The notes: a model not told the origin generated them from the letters alone. DNA of 64,000 nucleotides from CAZRGV01 sp964599655 (GCA_964599655.1 CAZRGV010000008.1:1-64000), one strand, 5' to 3'. Counted from the first letter of the stretch, positions 9,901-18,661 are shown. Made by a program: numbers and translations.

Positions 9901-10021
9901 CGCCGAGCAAGGCGAAGCTTCCGAGGATGATCCAGAGCCAGGGACGCAACTTCGGACCGATGGCCGGTTTGTAGAGCCGGCCCCGTCGATCCGTCAACGC
10001 AGGTGGAACGGTCGTCGACAT
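6917..10021 (-). CDS. Membrane-anchored pentaheme cytochrome c with C-terminal TPR domain
   Basis: 1034 aa from the ATG at 10021, which has a strong GGAGGG site 4 nt upstream; the frame stays open 142 codons further but that extension has no ribosome site. Residues about 28-187 contain around five hydrophobic segments. Five CxxCH heme motifs follow, at Cys228, 278, 311, 378 and 429 (CLKCH, CAGCH, CTACH, CSTCH, CNECH). A beta-rich region follows, then TPR-like helices from about 790 to 930 (WVNLARVYLKEGRNEDALKA). The protein is likely an electron carrier exposed outside the membrane. The downstream ASPIC/UnbV lipoprotein is coupled by ATGA. The electron donor and acceptor are not evident. Confidence 0.85.
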   Translation of the reverse strand: MSTTVPPALTDRRGRLYKPAIGPKLRPWLWIILGSFALLGANGVYLSSVTFLGWLKGNLQQTYFYMLMFILHLVLGFLVIIPFLFFGFAHLVTSWNRPNKAAIRYGVMLLIASLVLLVSGVVLVRIGVFEVRDPTIRSISYWLHVGTPLLAILLYVRHRLAGPMIRWQWARVWGGLVTIFVVLMALLHSHDPRATRRSSDPRYTFPSEAKLAGGKLISENAMMMDDYCLKCHKDAYDSWFHSSHHFSSFNNKAYLFSVRETRKVSLERDGNTRAARWCAGCHDPVPFFSGAFDDPKYDDVNTRSSQAGITCTACHAITKVNSTRGNADYTIEEPQHYPFAYSDNPVLQWINNTLVKAKPEMHKQTFLKPQVHRNAEFCSTCHKVSIPFALNHYKDFLRGQNHYDNFLLSGVAGGNARAFYYPPVAKENCNECHMGLVPSDDFGAKDFDGKPGREIHSHFFVAANTGLATIRDRDDIAALHAEFLQDKKVRVDLFALREGGEIDGPFLGPLRPDVPTLKPGGKYLVETVVRTLGVGHLFSQGTVDSNEIWVELIARANGKIVGRSGGMSADGQVDPYSHFINVYMLDRQGNRIDRRNPQDIFVPLYNNQIPPGAGQVVHFALEVPMGVTGPITLEAKVNYRKFDKTYMDYVFGKGKGPKLPVVVMARDSVDLPIEGGPAAKNPPSPIEDTWQRWNDYGIGLLLEGGTTGAQKGQLKQAEPVFLEVAETFQRADGWVNLARVYLKEGRNEDALKALEKAASLKEPAAPWVINWLAAQVDERNGLLDEAIEKYKSVLATKIPARKFDFSKDYEVINALGRAYWGRYHQEDPESPGRTSFLTEAVAAFRRTLALDTENLDAHYGLGQAYAELARQATDVAVSSADPNDKPTPQSLLGLAGEASDSKRPSKDRSQSAALLAREVERFLDVPRPEFGSRTQTLLDVIDLVQPAWERDRDPSVRASLARALSTTHKALHLLYKPDETATGIAQKLARQRDPAANLNANAIVIHDLHRKGAPGLDATTASTALSTDHSEASE

Positions 10022-10483
10022 GATCCCTCCGATTTCGAGTCTCGATTCCGAACGGGGCGAGATTGCCGATGTAGTGGCCCGAAATCCGGAATGACGGTCT
10101 TCGCGATTTATCCAGGCAATGGCGTCGGAAAGCTCTCGTGTGCAACCGCGATCGGGCGAATTTGGAAAAATTGATCGATCTGGGACACGGAGCCTCTTGA
10201 AAGCAGGACCGGTCGACCGCCGCGACGAGGGCGAGGCCATCCCGATGCGAGGAGCGTGAATCGCATCCCAGAGACTCTGGCCGATCCGAAGCGGCGCTTC
10301 GGCCTTGGGACGAGCCGGTCGATGCCGGATGATTGACCGCCAATCGATGAGGCCGTCACTTGCCGGACCAACCGAGCTTTCGGGACTCGTACGCAGCGTT
10401 ACGGGCGTGAACGGACCAGGGACCGATCCTCGAGTTTTGGCGATCAACGGTTCCGTCGGCGGACACGACTCAACCGATCAAGA
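10022..10483. other. Non-coding spacer upstream of the cytochrome operon
   Basis: This 462-nt stretch lies between the cytochrome start and the stop of the next minus-strand gene. It contains only shadow frames. It should hold the promoter of the cytochrome/ASPIC operon, but I could not find a convincing -35/-10 pair. An AT-richer patch near 10160-10180 is the only notable feature. Confidence 0.4.
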
Positions 10484-10897
10484 TCAGCTCGTTGACCGTG
10501 GAGGGCGTTCGAGTCCCCGAGAACCGATTTGGGCTCTGAGGTCGGAGGAAGGGGTTTCGAGCCACTCGGAGATGGGAGGAATGAAGGCCGGACCACGCCT
10601 GGACAGCGCGAAGAGCCCTGGCGTGAAGGATGGCCCGCTACTGCCCGGAAGATCGTTGGGACACGGAGCGGGCTGAATCTGAATTGGCGGAATGTGAGAG
10701 AGGTCAAGGAGTTCCAGCGTTTCCCGGTCGAGCTGGCTGGGCAATTGCATCGCGCTGGAAAGCCCGAATGTGGGCTTTTCCGGAGCGTGACACCCCGCGG
10801 CCCGCGCTGGCGGTGCACCAAACCCACCGATCCCTATGAGCCCAAGCAGGGCGAGGAACCCGATGGAGACGCGATTGAGAAACGCCAACCGTTTCAC
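10484..10897 (-). CDS. Small secreted protein of unknown function
   Basis: 137 aa from a GTG at 10897, with a GGAG about 12 nt upstream. The N-terminus reads as a signal peptide: KRLAFLNRVSIGFLALLG, a hydrophobic core, then cleavage near APPARAAG. The mature part is proline-rich with two cysteines (AAGCHAPEKP and IQPAPCPNDLPG) and no recognised domain. The longer frame to 10984 would run over the putative promoter, which argues against it. Short secreted proteins with this architecture are common in planctomycetes; no function is inferred. Confidence 0.5.
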   Translation of the reverse strand: MKRLAFLNRVSIGFLALLGLIGIGGFGAPPARAAGCHAPEKPTFGLSSAMQLPSQLDRETLELLDLSHIPPIQIQPAPCPNDLPGSSGPSFTPGLFALSRRGPAFIPPISEWLETPSSDLRAQIGSRGLERPPRSTS

Positions 10898-10955
10898 GAT
10901 GGATGGATGCTCCGCTCTCGATGGGGGATCGAGAGAAGTTTTGAAGATAACGATT

Positions 10956-10984
10956 ACTATGAGACCCGCGTCACCGACTGTCAA
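10956..10984 (-). promoter_or_regulatory. Sigma-70-like promoter with perfect -35 box
   Basis: Minus-strand TTGACA (10984-10979), a 17-nt spacer, then CATAGT (10961-10956). It points at the small secreted-protein gene and gives a leader of about 50 nt before the GTG at 10897. The spacing and the consensus -35 make it one of the better promoter candidates in the window. Confidence 0.5.
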
Positions 10985-11320
10985 GCACCCGTACGGTTAC
11001 GAAACCTCGATCCGGCGGCTCACACGCTGTGCGTTCCTTCGACTGGTCAACTTGTTCCAAGGTCGAGATCAGCGAAGGGTGGAGGGAGCGATTTGGTCTC
11101 AAGGAAGGAAGGTTTCGTGAGGATAGCCAGTTCGCGAGGGTGCCGGGCTTGGGCCAGTCGCCTCGCTTCTGGTAATCTGAAGAGTCTCTCGACGAAATCG
11201 GACGACCTCGATCCGCCCGCGCGAACTGTTTGGCCCTGGCCGTCGTAGCGTGCGCGGTTGAGACATCCGTGGCAACACACCTTGCTCGTCCCGCCGTGTT
11301 CGTCATCGGAGGATACGCTT

Positions 11321-13282
11321 TTGTTCGCCGGACCCATCATCGCGCGCGAGGTGTTGACGACGCCCCGACCGCTGGGGTTTTACGTCGTTCGCGCGGCGTT
11401 TGCCACCGGCATGTTCATTTTGATGTGGACCGCCTGGCAGTCTCTGGTCGGCTGGCGGGAGGTGCATGAACTTGGAACCCTCGCCCGCTTTGGGAGCATT
11501 CTGTACTTCCTGGTGGCGATGCTCCAGCTCACGCTGCTGCTGTTCTTTGCTCCCCTGAGCGCCGCAACCGCCGTCTCGCACGAAAAGGATCGACGCACGT
11601 TCGTTTTGTTGCTCATGACCGATCTCAGTGACCTCGAGATCGTTGTCGGCAAGCTCGCGGCCAGCTTCTTGCAGATCCTGACCGTGCTGGTCGCCGGTTT
11701 GCCCGTCTTGTCGCTCTGTGCCTTGCTTGGCGGTATTTCGTTCTGGCAGGTTGCCAATCTCTTCGCCGTCACCGTCGCCTCGGGTCTGGCGGGAGGGGCG
11801 ATGGGCTTGCTGGTGGCACTCTGGCGCGATCGAACGTTCCAATCCGTCTCGCTCACAATTCTGATGGTGGTTCTGTCGATCGTGGCGGTTGAGGCGGTCG
11901 CGTTTTTTTTCCCCGATCTTCGAGTGTTCGGCGCTCCGCTTGTCGAGGCGCTCAACCCGTTTCGAGCCANNNNNNNNNNNNNNNNNNNNNNNNNNNNNNN
12001 NNNNNNNNNNNNNNNNNNNNNNNNNNNNNNNNNNNNNNNNNNNNNCGTCACGATTCGGCTCGTCGCGGCGACGGCCCTGATCGCGTTCGGGACGAAGATG
12101 CTCCGCAAGTGGAATCCAGGACGCAACGAACCACGAGAACAGCGAGAAGCCGAGCAGGAAGAGCAGATCGAAAGCATCGTGGAGGTTGAGGAGGTGCCCG
12201 CCCGAGAAATCCTCGCGATGGCGGCCGTCGGCTCGGGCGTGGGGTCGGAATCGGAGGCGGGGCGGTTCACCACAGTCGACTCACTCGAGCGACAGATCTC
12301 GCCGCCTGTTGCTCGTCGACGACGATCACCCGACGAGGAGTTCACCGGGACGACCGGTCTGCATGTGCCACGGCGGACGCATCGTCGGATCGCCGCCGCG
12401 CCGAAGCCGTATCGAAAGCCGTGGGACAATCCGATCCTCTGGCGAGAACTGAAGACGCGCGCCTACGGCACGAAGCCGCTGATCGTCAAAGCCATCTATG
12501 TGCTCATCTTCGCGATGGGTGTCGTCGCGTTTCACAGTTTGGCCGCCAATGTGAAATCCCCCCTGGCAACGAATCTCTCGATGATCCCGCTGTCCCTGGG
12601 GATTCTTAGCCTGATCCTAGTCAACGCGCAGGGAGTCACCTCACTGACGAGTGAACGAGACACCGGCGCGCTCGACCTGCTTCTGGTCACGGAGTTGTCG
12701 CCCAAGGCCTTCATCTACGGCAAACTCTACGGAGTACTTTACAACGCCAAGGAGATGATCGCCTTACCGATCCTCTGGACGTTCTGGCTGACGGCAACCG
12801 GGGTGATCAACCTGGAGAATTGTTTCTTCCTGGTGGTGGATTTTCTCTTGCTCTGCCACTTCTCGGCCATGCTTGGCCTGCACGCCGCCATTACGTATAC
12901 AAATAGCCGGACGGCGGTCGCGAACAGCCTGGGGACCATCTTCTTCCTCATGGTGGGGATTGGCATCTGTGCATTCTTGATCATCCTGAGCGATCGGGAA
13001 TTTGGTCGGCAGCTCCTCAGCTTCATGATCTTCATCGGCGCCGGGAGCGTGGCTCTGTTTGCATCCCTCGGGGCGAAGAATCCCTCGCAGGCCATCGCGC
13101 TGGTGGCGTTGTTGACTCCGTTCTGGTCGTTCTACTGCGTGATCAGCCTGATCAACGGCGAGTTCATGGCCGCGTTCCTTTTCAGCATGGGCGTTTATGG
13201 CTTCGCCTTGCTGGCCATGCTCGTGCCCGCCGTCAGTGATTTCGACATCGCGCTGGGACGCACGAACGCGATGCAAGGTTGA
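11321..13282 (+). CDS. ABC-2-type transporter permease, interrupted by an assembly gap
   Basis: About 653 aa if started at the TTG at 11321, which has GGAGGA at 11308-11313 with ideal spacing and gives the N-terminus MFAGPIIAREVLTTPRPLGF. An ATG at 11258 would add 21 residues lacking membrane character. The protein has two halves, each with several hydrophobic helices (about residues 20-220 and 390-640), separated by a charged region around 270-380. This layout fits ABC-2 permeases that pair with a separate ATPase; none is adjacent. Seventy-six Ns interrupt it near residues 217-242, so the true length across the gap is uncertain. Confidence 0.78.
   Translation: MFAGPIIAREVLTTPRPLGFYVVRAAFATGMFILMWTAWQSLVGWREVHELGTLARFGSILYFLVAMLQLTLLLFFAPLSAATAVSHEKDRRTFVLLLMTDLSDLEIVVGKLAASFLQILTVLVAGLPVLSLCALLGGISFWQVANLFAVTVASGLAGGAMGLLVALWRDRTFQSVSLTILMVVLSIVAVEAVAFFFPDLRVFGAPLVEALNPFRAXXXXXXXXXXXXXXXXXXXXXXXXXXVTIRLVAATALIAFGTKMLRKWNPGRNEPREQREAEQEEQIESIVEVEEVPAREILAMAAVGSGVGSESEAGRFTTVDSLERQISPPVARRRRSPDEEFTGTTGLHVPRRTHRRIAAAPKPYRKPWDNPILWRELKTRAYGTKPLIVKAIYVLIFAMGVVAFHSLAANVKSPLATNLSMIPLSLGILSLILVNAQGVTSLTSERDTGALDLLLVTELSPKAFIYGKLYGVLYNAKEMIALPILWTFWLTATGVINLENCFFLVVDFLLLCHFSAMLGLHAAITYTNSRTAVANSLGTIFFLMVGIGICAFLIILSDREFGRQLLSFMIFIGAGSVALFASLGAKNPSQAIALVALLTPFWSFYCVISLINGEFMAAFLFSMGVYGFALLAMLVPAVSDFDIALGRTNAMQG
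11970..12045. other. Assembly gap (76 Ns)
   Basis: A run of undetermined bases lies within the permease gene. The frame is open on both sides in the same phase, but that depends on the N count being correct. Confidence 0.99.
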
Positions 13283-13289
13283 AAGCGCG

Positions 13290-13327
13290 CGACGCGCGGC
13301 CGGCTCGAGCGAGTTGGCCGCGCGTCG
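13290..13327 (+). terminator. 12-bp perfect hairpin after the ABC permease
   Basis: CGACGCGCGGCC (13290-13301) pairs perfectly with GGCCGCGCGTCG (13316-13327) around a 14-nt loop, starting 8 nt after the stop at 13282. It is a very stable stem but has no U-tract. It probably marks the 3' end of the permease transcript. The 180 nt to the next start hold nothing else clear. Confidence 0.55.
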
Positions 13328-13509
13328 GAACTCCCGGATCTCGTGCTTCGGGTGCCAGCCTCGGAAGACACCGGGGACCGACCGCGCGCGAAACCTCCGA
13401 GATCGTGAACGGCGGATTCCGGCGTCAGGTGCTGGAGAGGCGAACGTCGATCCCATACCATCAGAACCATCCGCGGGTCAGCCCAACCCTTGCTCGAAGG
13501 ACCTCGATC

Positions 13510-14466
13510 GTGACTCGACGCCTTACTCGTCGCGACTGGCTCCATGTCACTTCCGCCTCGATAACGACCGCCATGGCGGCCGAAACGCTTGCGACGTCAA
13601 CCGCGCACGCCGCTTCTTCGCCACAGGTGAGCTCATTCGCCTTCTGCCTCAACACGAGCACGCTCCAGGGTCAGAAGCTCACCATCGAACAGGAACTTCA
13701 GATCGCCAGCGAGGTCGGCTACCAGGGGGTCGAGCCCTGGATTCGCGAGCTTGAGCAATACGAACAGAGCGGGAAATCTCTTGAAGATCTCGGCAAGCGG
13801 CTCCGAGATCTCGGCCTCGTCGTACCCAGCGCGATCGGCTTCTTCGAATGGGCGGTCGACGATGACGCGCGGCGACGCCAGGGAATGGAAGACGCCAGGC
13901 GGAGCATGGAACTGGTCCGCCGCATCGGCGGCTTGCGGCTTGCGGCTCCGCCCGTCGGCGTGACGGATCGGTCGGACGTGGACCTTCGACGTGTTGCCGA
14001 GCGCTATCGGGCGTTGCTCGAGATCGGTTCCCGGATCGGCGTGATTCCCGAGGTGGAAGTTTGGGGATTCTCCAAGACCCTGGGACGACTGAGCGAGGCC
14101 GCCTTCGTGGCGATCGAGGCCGACCATCCCGACGCGTGCATCCTTCCCGACGTTTTCCACCTCTACAAGGGAGGTTCCGGCCTCGCGGGGGTCAAACTGC
14201 TCGGACCGAACGCGATCCACGTGTTCCACATGAACGACTACCCCGCCATGCCTCCTCGTGCCGAGATCGCCGACAAGGATCGCGTTTATCCTGGCGATGG
14301 AGTGGCGCCTCTGAACACCCTGATCGAGAACCTCCGGTCGATCGGGTTTCATGGCATGCTCTCGCTTGAGGTCTTCAACCGCGACTACTGGGCGCAGGAC
14401 CCTCGCCAGGTTGCCCGGACGGGGCTTGAGAAAATGAAACGCGTGGTCCAATCCGGCACGTCATGA
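13510..14466 (+). CDS. Tat-exported sugar phosphate isomerase/epimerase-like TIM-barrel protein
   Basis: 318 aa from a GTG at 13510 with AAGGA about 8 nt upstream; the frame is open for 77 codons before it but without a ribosome site. The N-terminus TRRLTRRDWLHVTSAS resembles a twin-arginine signal. The rest fits the xylose-isomerase-like TIM barrel: LQIASEVGYQGVEPWI early, then probable metal-binding positions in IPEVEVWGF, CILPDVFHL, HVFHMNDYP and LSLEVFNRDY. Such proteins isomerise or epimerise sugars or related hydroxy-ketones; the substrate is not deducible. It lies 75 nt before a PHP-like secreted protein on the same strand. Confidence 0.78.
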   Translation: MTRRLTRRDWLHVTSASITTAMAAETLATSTAHAASSPQVSSFAFCLNTSTLQGQKLTIEQELQIASEVGYQGVEPWIRELEQYEQSGKSLEDLGKRLRDLGLVVPSAIGFFEWAVDDDARRRQGMEDARRSMELVRRIGGLRLAAPPVGVTDRSDVDLRRVAERYRALLEIGSRIGVIPEVEVWGFSKTLGRLSEAAFVAIEADHPDACILPDVFHLYKGGSGLAGVKLLGPNAIHVFHMNDYPAMPPRAEIADKDRVYPGDGVAPLNTLIENLRSIGFHGMLSLEVFNRDYWAQDPRQVARTGLEKMKRVVQSGTS

Positions 14467-14541
14467 GCCGCCATCGCCTCGCGGACGCAAAAAGACCTTG
14501 AGGCCGCCAATCCATGGGCATTGATCGATGGAGAACCCCAA

Positions 14542-16701
14542 ATGCGAAGACGTCTTCTCTGGTCGATCGTGAGCGTCCTCGTCCCACTGGCCGGCGCGAC
14601 GCGATCCGGGGCCGCCTTCGCGGCCATTCCAGTCGATCTGTCGAAATACTCGGCCGACTGTGGCGTGACGATCCGACACGAAGGGGATCGGTTGAACGTT
14701 GCCTGGCCGTTGGCGGATGATCGTTTCGGTCGACTCGTCATCGACCTCGATCCAGGGAAGCCGCTGTTCGAGTCGCTGGGAACGTCTGAGGGGATCGACA
14801 CGCCCGGCGCCGTGATTCTGTCTCGAGTCGACCCAAGGCTCGTCCTGACGGTGGGGACCCGATCGGCGCCGTCGGGTCGCCCGCCCGAGATGAGCATCTG
14901 GAATGTGTTTTTCGACTCTCCGGCCACGCGCCCTCACCAATCTTATCCATCCATTTTGGACCTACGGAACGTGAAGGTCGCGAGCCAGGGGCGCCGGGCG
15001 TCGATCACGGTGGGCGACCTCACGATCGGGCCGTTTTCTGGGGAGTTGGTGCTCACGTTTTTTGTGGGCGCTCCGCTGGTTCAGGTGGAGGGTGTCGTCG
15101 AGACGAAGGAGGATTCGCGGGCCATCGTGTACGACAGCGGACTCGTCGGCGACTCGTTGGAAGGATGCCGGCTGGCCTGGCTCGACCCGGAAGGGAAATT
15201 CCACCGACAGGCGATCTCCCGCTCGTCCAGGGACGAGTCGATCAAGGTTCGACACCGGGCCATTCTCCTGGAAACCCCGAGGGGAACGATCGGCTGTTTC
15301 CCTCCGCCTCATCAGTTCTTCTTCCCAAGGGATCTCACGGACAATCTCGCGACGGTCTGGGCAGGTCGCGGACACCGGGACCGGGTCCCCGGCGTCGGCT
15401 TCGGGGTCCGCCAACCCGAGACCGGAGGCGGCGGTTTTGTTCCCTGGTCGAACGCCCCTCCGGGAACGCGCCAGCACCTGAGCGTTTATTATCTCCTGAG
15501 CCCCGAGAACTCGGAGACGGCGCTCGCCGAGACCCTGCGCTACACGCACGACGACCACTTCCCCGAACTTCCGGGTTACGTGACATTCACCAGCCACTGG
15601 CACATGGCGATCGCCGTCGAGGCGATGAAGGAACTCGCAAACGGGAAGCCTCGAACGACACCTGACTTCGTGAAGATGTTTAAAGATCTTGGTGTTAACA
15701 TCGTGCACCTGGCGGAGTTCCACGGCGATGGACATCAATTCGACCCCGGTCCTCTCCGGCTACCCGAGTTGCAAGCGATGTTCGAGGAATGCCGCCGGCT
15801 CTCGGAGGAAAGGCTGCTTTTGCTCCCGGGCGAGGAAGTGAGCAAGTATCTGGGGTTGCCACAACCAGGCCGACATCCCGGCCACTGGATGAGCCTCTTT
15901 CCCAAGCCGGTCTACTGGACATTATCGAGAGAAGTGGAGACTCCTTTCATCGAACGGCATCCCCGATATGGCAAGGTCTATCACGTCGGCAGTCGAGAAG
16001 ACGTGGAAAAGGTTCTCGACCTGGAGAACGGCCTGGTCTGGACGGCGCATCCACGGATCAAGGCTTCGAGCTGGACTCCGGATATCTTCCGCGGAGAGTC
16101 GTTCTTCCTGTCCGACCACTGGCTCGGCGGCGCCTGGAAAGCCATGCCGTCCGATCTCTCGCGTGACCGGTTGGGCGAACGCTCGCTCGATCTTCTGGAC
16201 GATATGTGCAATTGGGGCCAGCACAAATACGTGCTCGGCGAGGTGGATGTGTTCAAGCTCGACCACACGCACGAGTTGTACGGTCACATGAACGTCAACT
16301 ATCTCAAGCTGGACCGGATTCCTCGATTCGAGGATGACTGGCAACCGGTTCTCGATGCGCTCCGCGGCGGTCGATTCTTCGTCACGACGGGAGAGATCTT
16401 GCTCCGTGACGTCACCCTGGCCGGAAAGCGAAGCGGTGAAACTCTGGCCATGAGTTCCGCGGATCACCCGAGCTTGAGGGCGGAAGTCGAGTGGACGTTT
16501 CCGCTCGACTTCGCGGAGATTGTCTCGGGCGATGGCGAGAGGGTCTACCGAGACCGGATCGACCTCGCCGACACCGGTCCCTTCGGGCAACGGACGCTGA
16601 CGTCGCACCCGGATTTGCGAGGCCGACGATGGGTCCGGTTCGAGGTCTGGGATGTGGCCCATAATGGCGCGTTCACCCAGCCGATCTGGCTCGAGCCTTG
16701 A
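14542..16701 (+). CDS. Secreted protein with a PHP-like metallohydrolase C-terminal half
   Basis: 719 aa from the ATG at 14542, which has GGAGA 8 nt upstream; an earlier ATG 7 codons before lacks one. RRRLLWSIVSVLVPLAGA is a signal peptide. The first half (about 30-330) is beta-rich and unrecognised. From about 345 onward, histidine and acidic motifs (FTSHWHMAI, VHLAEFHGDGHQFDP, LPGEEV, FKLDHTHELYGHMN) recall PHP/amidohydrolase-like metal sites. The end (RGGRFFVTTGEILLRDV) also fits PHP-type proteins. It probably acts in the periplasm on an unknown substrate, perhaps with the preceding TIM-barrel protein. Confidence 0.6.
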   Translation: MRRRLLWSIVSVLVPLAGATRSGAAFAAIPVDLSKYSADCGVTIRHEGDRLNVAWPLADDRFGRLVIDLDPGKPLFESLGTSEGIDTPGAVILSRVDPRLVLTVGTRSAPSGRPPEMSIWNVFFDSPATRPHQSYPSILDLRNVKVASQGRRASITVGDLTIGPFSGELVLTFFVGAPLVQVEGVVETKEDSRAIVYDSGLVGDSLEGCRLAWLDPEGKFHRQAISRSSRDESIKVRHRAILLETPRGTIGCFPPPHQFFFPRDLTDNLATVWAGRGHRDRVPGVGFGVRQPETGGGGFVPWSNAPPGTRQHLSVYYLLSPENSETALAETLRYTHDDHFPELPGYVTFTSHWHMAIAVEAMKELANGKPRTTPDFVKMFKDLGVNIVHLAEFHGDGHQFDPGPLRLPELQAMFEECRRLSEERLLLLPGEEVSKYLGLPQPGRHPGHWMSLFPKPVYWTLSREVETPFIERHPRYGKVYHVGSREDVEKVLDLENGLVWTAHPRIKASSWTPDIFRGESFFLSDHWLGGAWKAMPSDLSRDRLGERSLDLLDDMCNWGQHKYVLGEVDVFKLDHTHELYGHMNVNYLKLDRIPRFEDDWQPVLDALRGGRFFVTTGEILLRDVTLAGKRSGETLAMSSADHPSLRAEVEWTFPLDFAEIVSGDGERVYRDRIDLADTGPFGQRTLTSHPDLRGRRWVRFEVWDVAHNGAFTQPIWLEP

Positions 16702-16771
16702 GCCGTCGTGGCGTCGGTTCGAAACGAGGATTGTGGTCGTCCCCTGGAAGTCGGCCTTGTCGAGAGCCGAC

Positions 16772-16799
16772 TTGATCGGGCGTATTTCTCCCTTATGAT
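16772..16799 (+). promoter_or_regulatory. Sigma-70-like promoter for the formate dehydrogenase operon
   Basis: TTGATC (16772-16777), a 16-nt spacer, then TATGAT (16794-16799). It lies about 120 nt upstream of the NuoE-NuoF-like start at 16917 and is the only good match in the 215-nt spacer 16702-16916. Confidence 0.45.
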
Positions 16800-16916
16800 C
16801 GAGGAGAGGGACGCTGGGATGCCTTGGGCGTTCGAGCGGGCCGATCCCTCCGTTTCGTCGCGCGAGTGGATTCGCTCCGGACGACACCTCCTTGATTCGC
16901 CTAGGGGACTCCAGTC

Positions 16917-18661
16917 ATGCCAGGTGACGTCCGCGACGCTCAGGCACCGGGCCATCATCCGGGTGCTGGGCGTCGACACGCCCTACCCTTCCCAAAAGGG
17001 CGGCAGGTCAGCCCGAATGCTCTGGAAGAGGTTCGTGAATTGCTGGGACCCCGCCCCCGGCGACGGGATTTGCTGATCGAGCATTTGCACCTGATTCAGG
17101 ACAGCTATCACGGCCTCCGCACCGACCACCTCGCCGCCCTTGCCGAGGAGATGAAGCTCTCGTTGGCCGAGGTTTACGAGGTTGCCACATTTTATGCCCA
17201 CTTCGATGTCGTGAGGGAAGGGACCAGCCCACCGCCTCCGCTCACGGTTCGGATCTGTGACAGTGTCCCATGCGCCCTGGCGGGCGCTGAGGATCTCCTC
17301 TTCGACCTGCGAGCGAAACTTGGGAACTCGGTGCGAGTGGTCCCGGCTCCTTGCATGGGCCGCTGTGACCAGGCGCCCGTCGCGATGGTGGGGAGGAACG
17401 CGGTGTGTCCCGCGACGGCCGATGAGATCTCGGACGCCGTTGACGGAGGGCGGATCACGCCCGTTCTTCCCAAGAACACGGTCAGCCTGGCCTCGTATCT
17501 CAAGGACGGCGGCTACCGCGTGTTGCTTGAGTGCCGGGACGGCCGTCGTTCGCCGGAGTCGGTCATCGGTGAAATCGAATCGTCTGGTCTTCGAGGGCTC
17601 GGTGGGGCCGGGTTTCGCTCGAGCCTCAAATGGTCGCTGGTCCGGAAGTCTCCAGGGCCGCGACTCATGGCGGTCAACGCCGATGAAGGGGAGCCAGGGA
17701 CCTTCAAGGATCGCGCGTGCCTGGAAACCGATCCTCATCGGTTTCTCGAAGGCATGCTCATTGCGGCCTGGGCCGTCGAAGCCGAGGAAGTTTACATCTA
17801 CTTGCGTGATGAATATCCTCAAATTCGAGAATTGTTAACGGAGGAGATCGCGAGCCTCGCGTCGGAGTTGCGGATCGAACGGCCCAGCATTCATCTTCGA
17901 CGAGGCGCGGGGGCCTACATTTGCGGCGAAGAGACGGCGATGCTGGAGAGCCTCGAAGGGAAGCGGGGCTATCCTCGACACAAGCCCCCCTTTCCGACCG
18001 AGGTCGGACTTTTCGGCCGACCGACCTTGATCCACAACGTCGAGACGCTCTACTGGATTCGAGACATCCTGGAGCGCGGCCCGGGTTGGTTTTCCGGGGA
18101 GGGACGACATGGCCGCAAAGGGCGCCGCTTCTTTTCGCTCTCCGGGCGGGTGAATCGGCCCGGCGTGAAGCTCGCGCCTGCGGGAATCACGGCCCGGGAA
18201 CTCATTGAGGAATATGGCGGCGGCATGCGGGTGGGACATCGCTTTAAGGGATATCTTCCGGGAGGCGCGTCCGGCGGAATCCTACCCGCGAGCTTGGCCG
18301 ACATCCCGCTCGATTTCGGCACGCTGGAGGAACACGGCTGCTTCATCGGATCGGCCGCGGTCATGCACTCGCGGTGCGTACCGGCGCCACCAACGTCATC
18401 GTGTTCTCCGACCAGGACAACGCCCGAGACATCGCGCGAAACCTGATGCGGTTTTTCGAGCACGAAAGCTGCGGCCAGTGTACGCCTTGCCGTTGCGGTA
18501 CGGAGAAGGCCGCCGAATTGTTGGAACGTCCGACCTGGGACGTCCCCTTGCTGACCGAACTCGCCAACGTGATGCGAGACGCGTCGATCTGCGGGCTCGG
18601 TCAGGCCGCGCCGAATCCGATGCTCTCGGTCATGAAACACTTCCCGGAGGATCTGCGATGA
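16917..18661 (+). pseudogene. NAD-linked formate dehydrogenase NuoE-NuoF fusion subunit, frame-interrupted
   Basis: From the ATG at 16917 (AGGGGA about 10 nt upstream) the frame gives a NuoE-like [2Fe-2S] domain (cysteines in CDSVPC and APCMGRC) fused to a NuoF-like FMN/NADH-binding domain (GLGGAGFRSSLKW, VNADEGEPGTFKDR). It derails after GSAAV at about 18362 and stops at 18446. The rest continues one frame away (VIVFSDQDNARDIARNLMRF, with the 4Fe-4S motif ESCGQCTPC) to 18661. Deleting 35 bp between two GTCAT copies restores the canonical sequence. The stop overlaps the alpha-subunit ATG (ATGA). It would pass electrons from formate to NAD; as written it is broken. Confidence 0.82.
18360..18399 (+). 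repeat. 35-bp frame-breaking insertion bounded by GTCAT direct repeats
   Basis: GTCAT occurs at 18360-18364 and 18395-18399 with 30 bp between. Removing one copy plus the intervening 30 bp (35 bp in all) joins GSAA directly to VIVFSDQDN in frame, as expected for NuoF-like proteins. The arrangement could be a small duplication-type insertion or an assembly artefact. Confidence 0.5.

Noticed and set aside
10022..10447. 142-residue N-terminal extension of the cytochrome gene
   Set aside because: The ATG at 10021 has a strong ribosome site; the extension is low-complexity with no signal or homology features.
10529..11248. 239-aa plus-strand frame
   Set aside because: It is the complement of the small secreted-protein gene and its promoter; composition is shadow-like.
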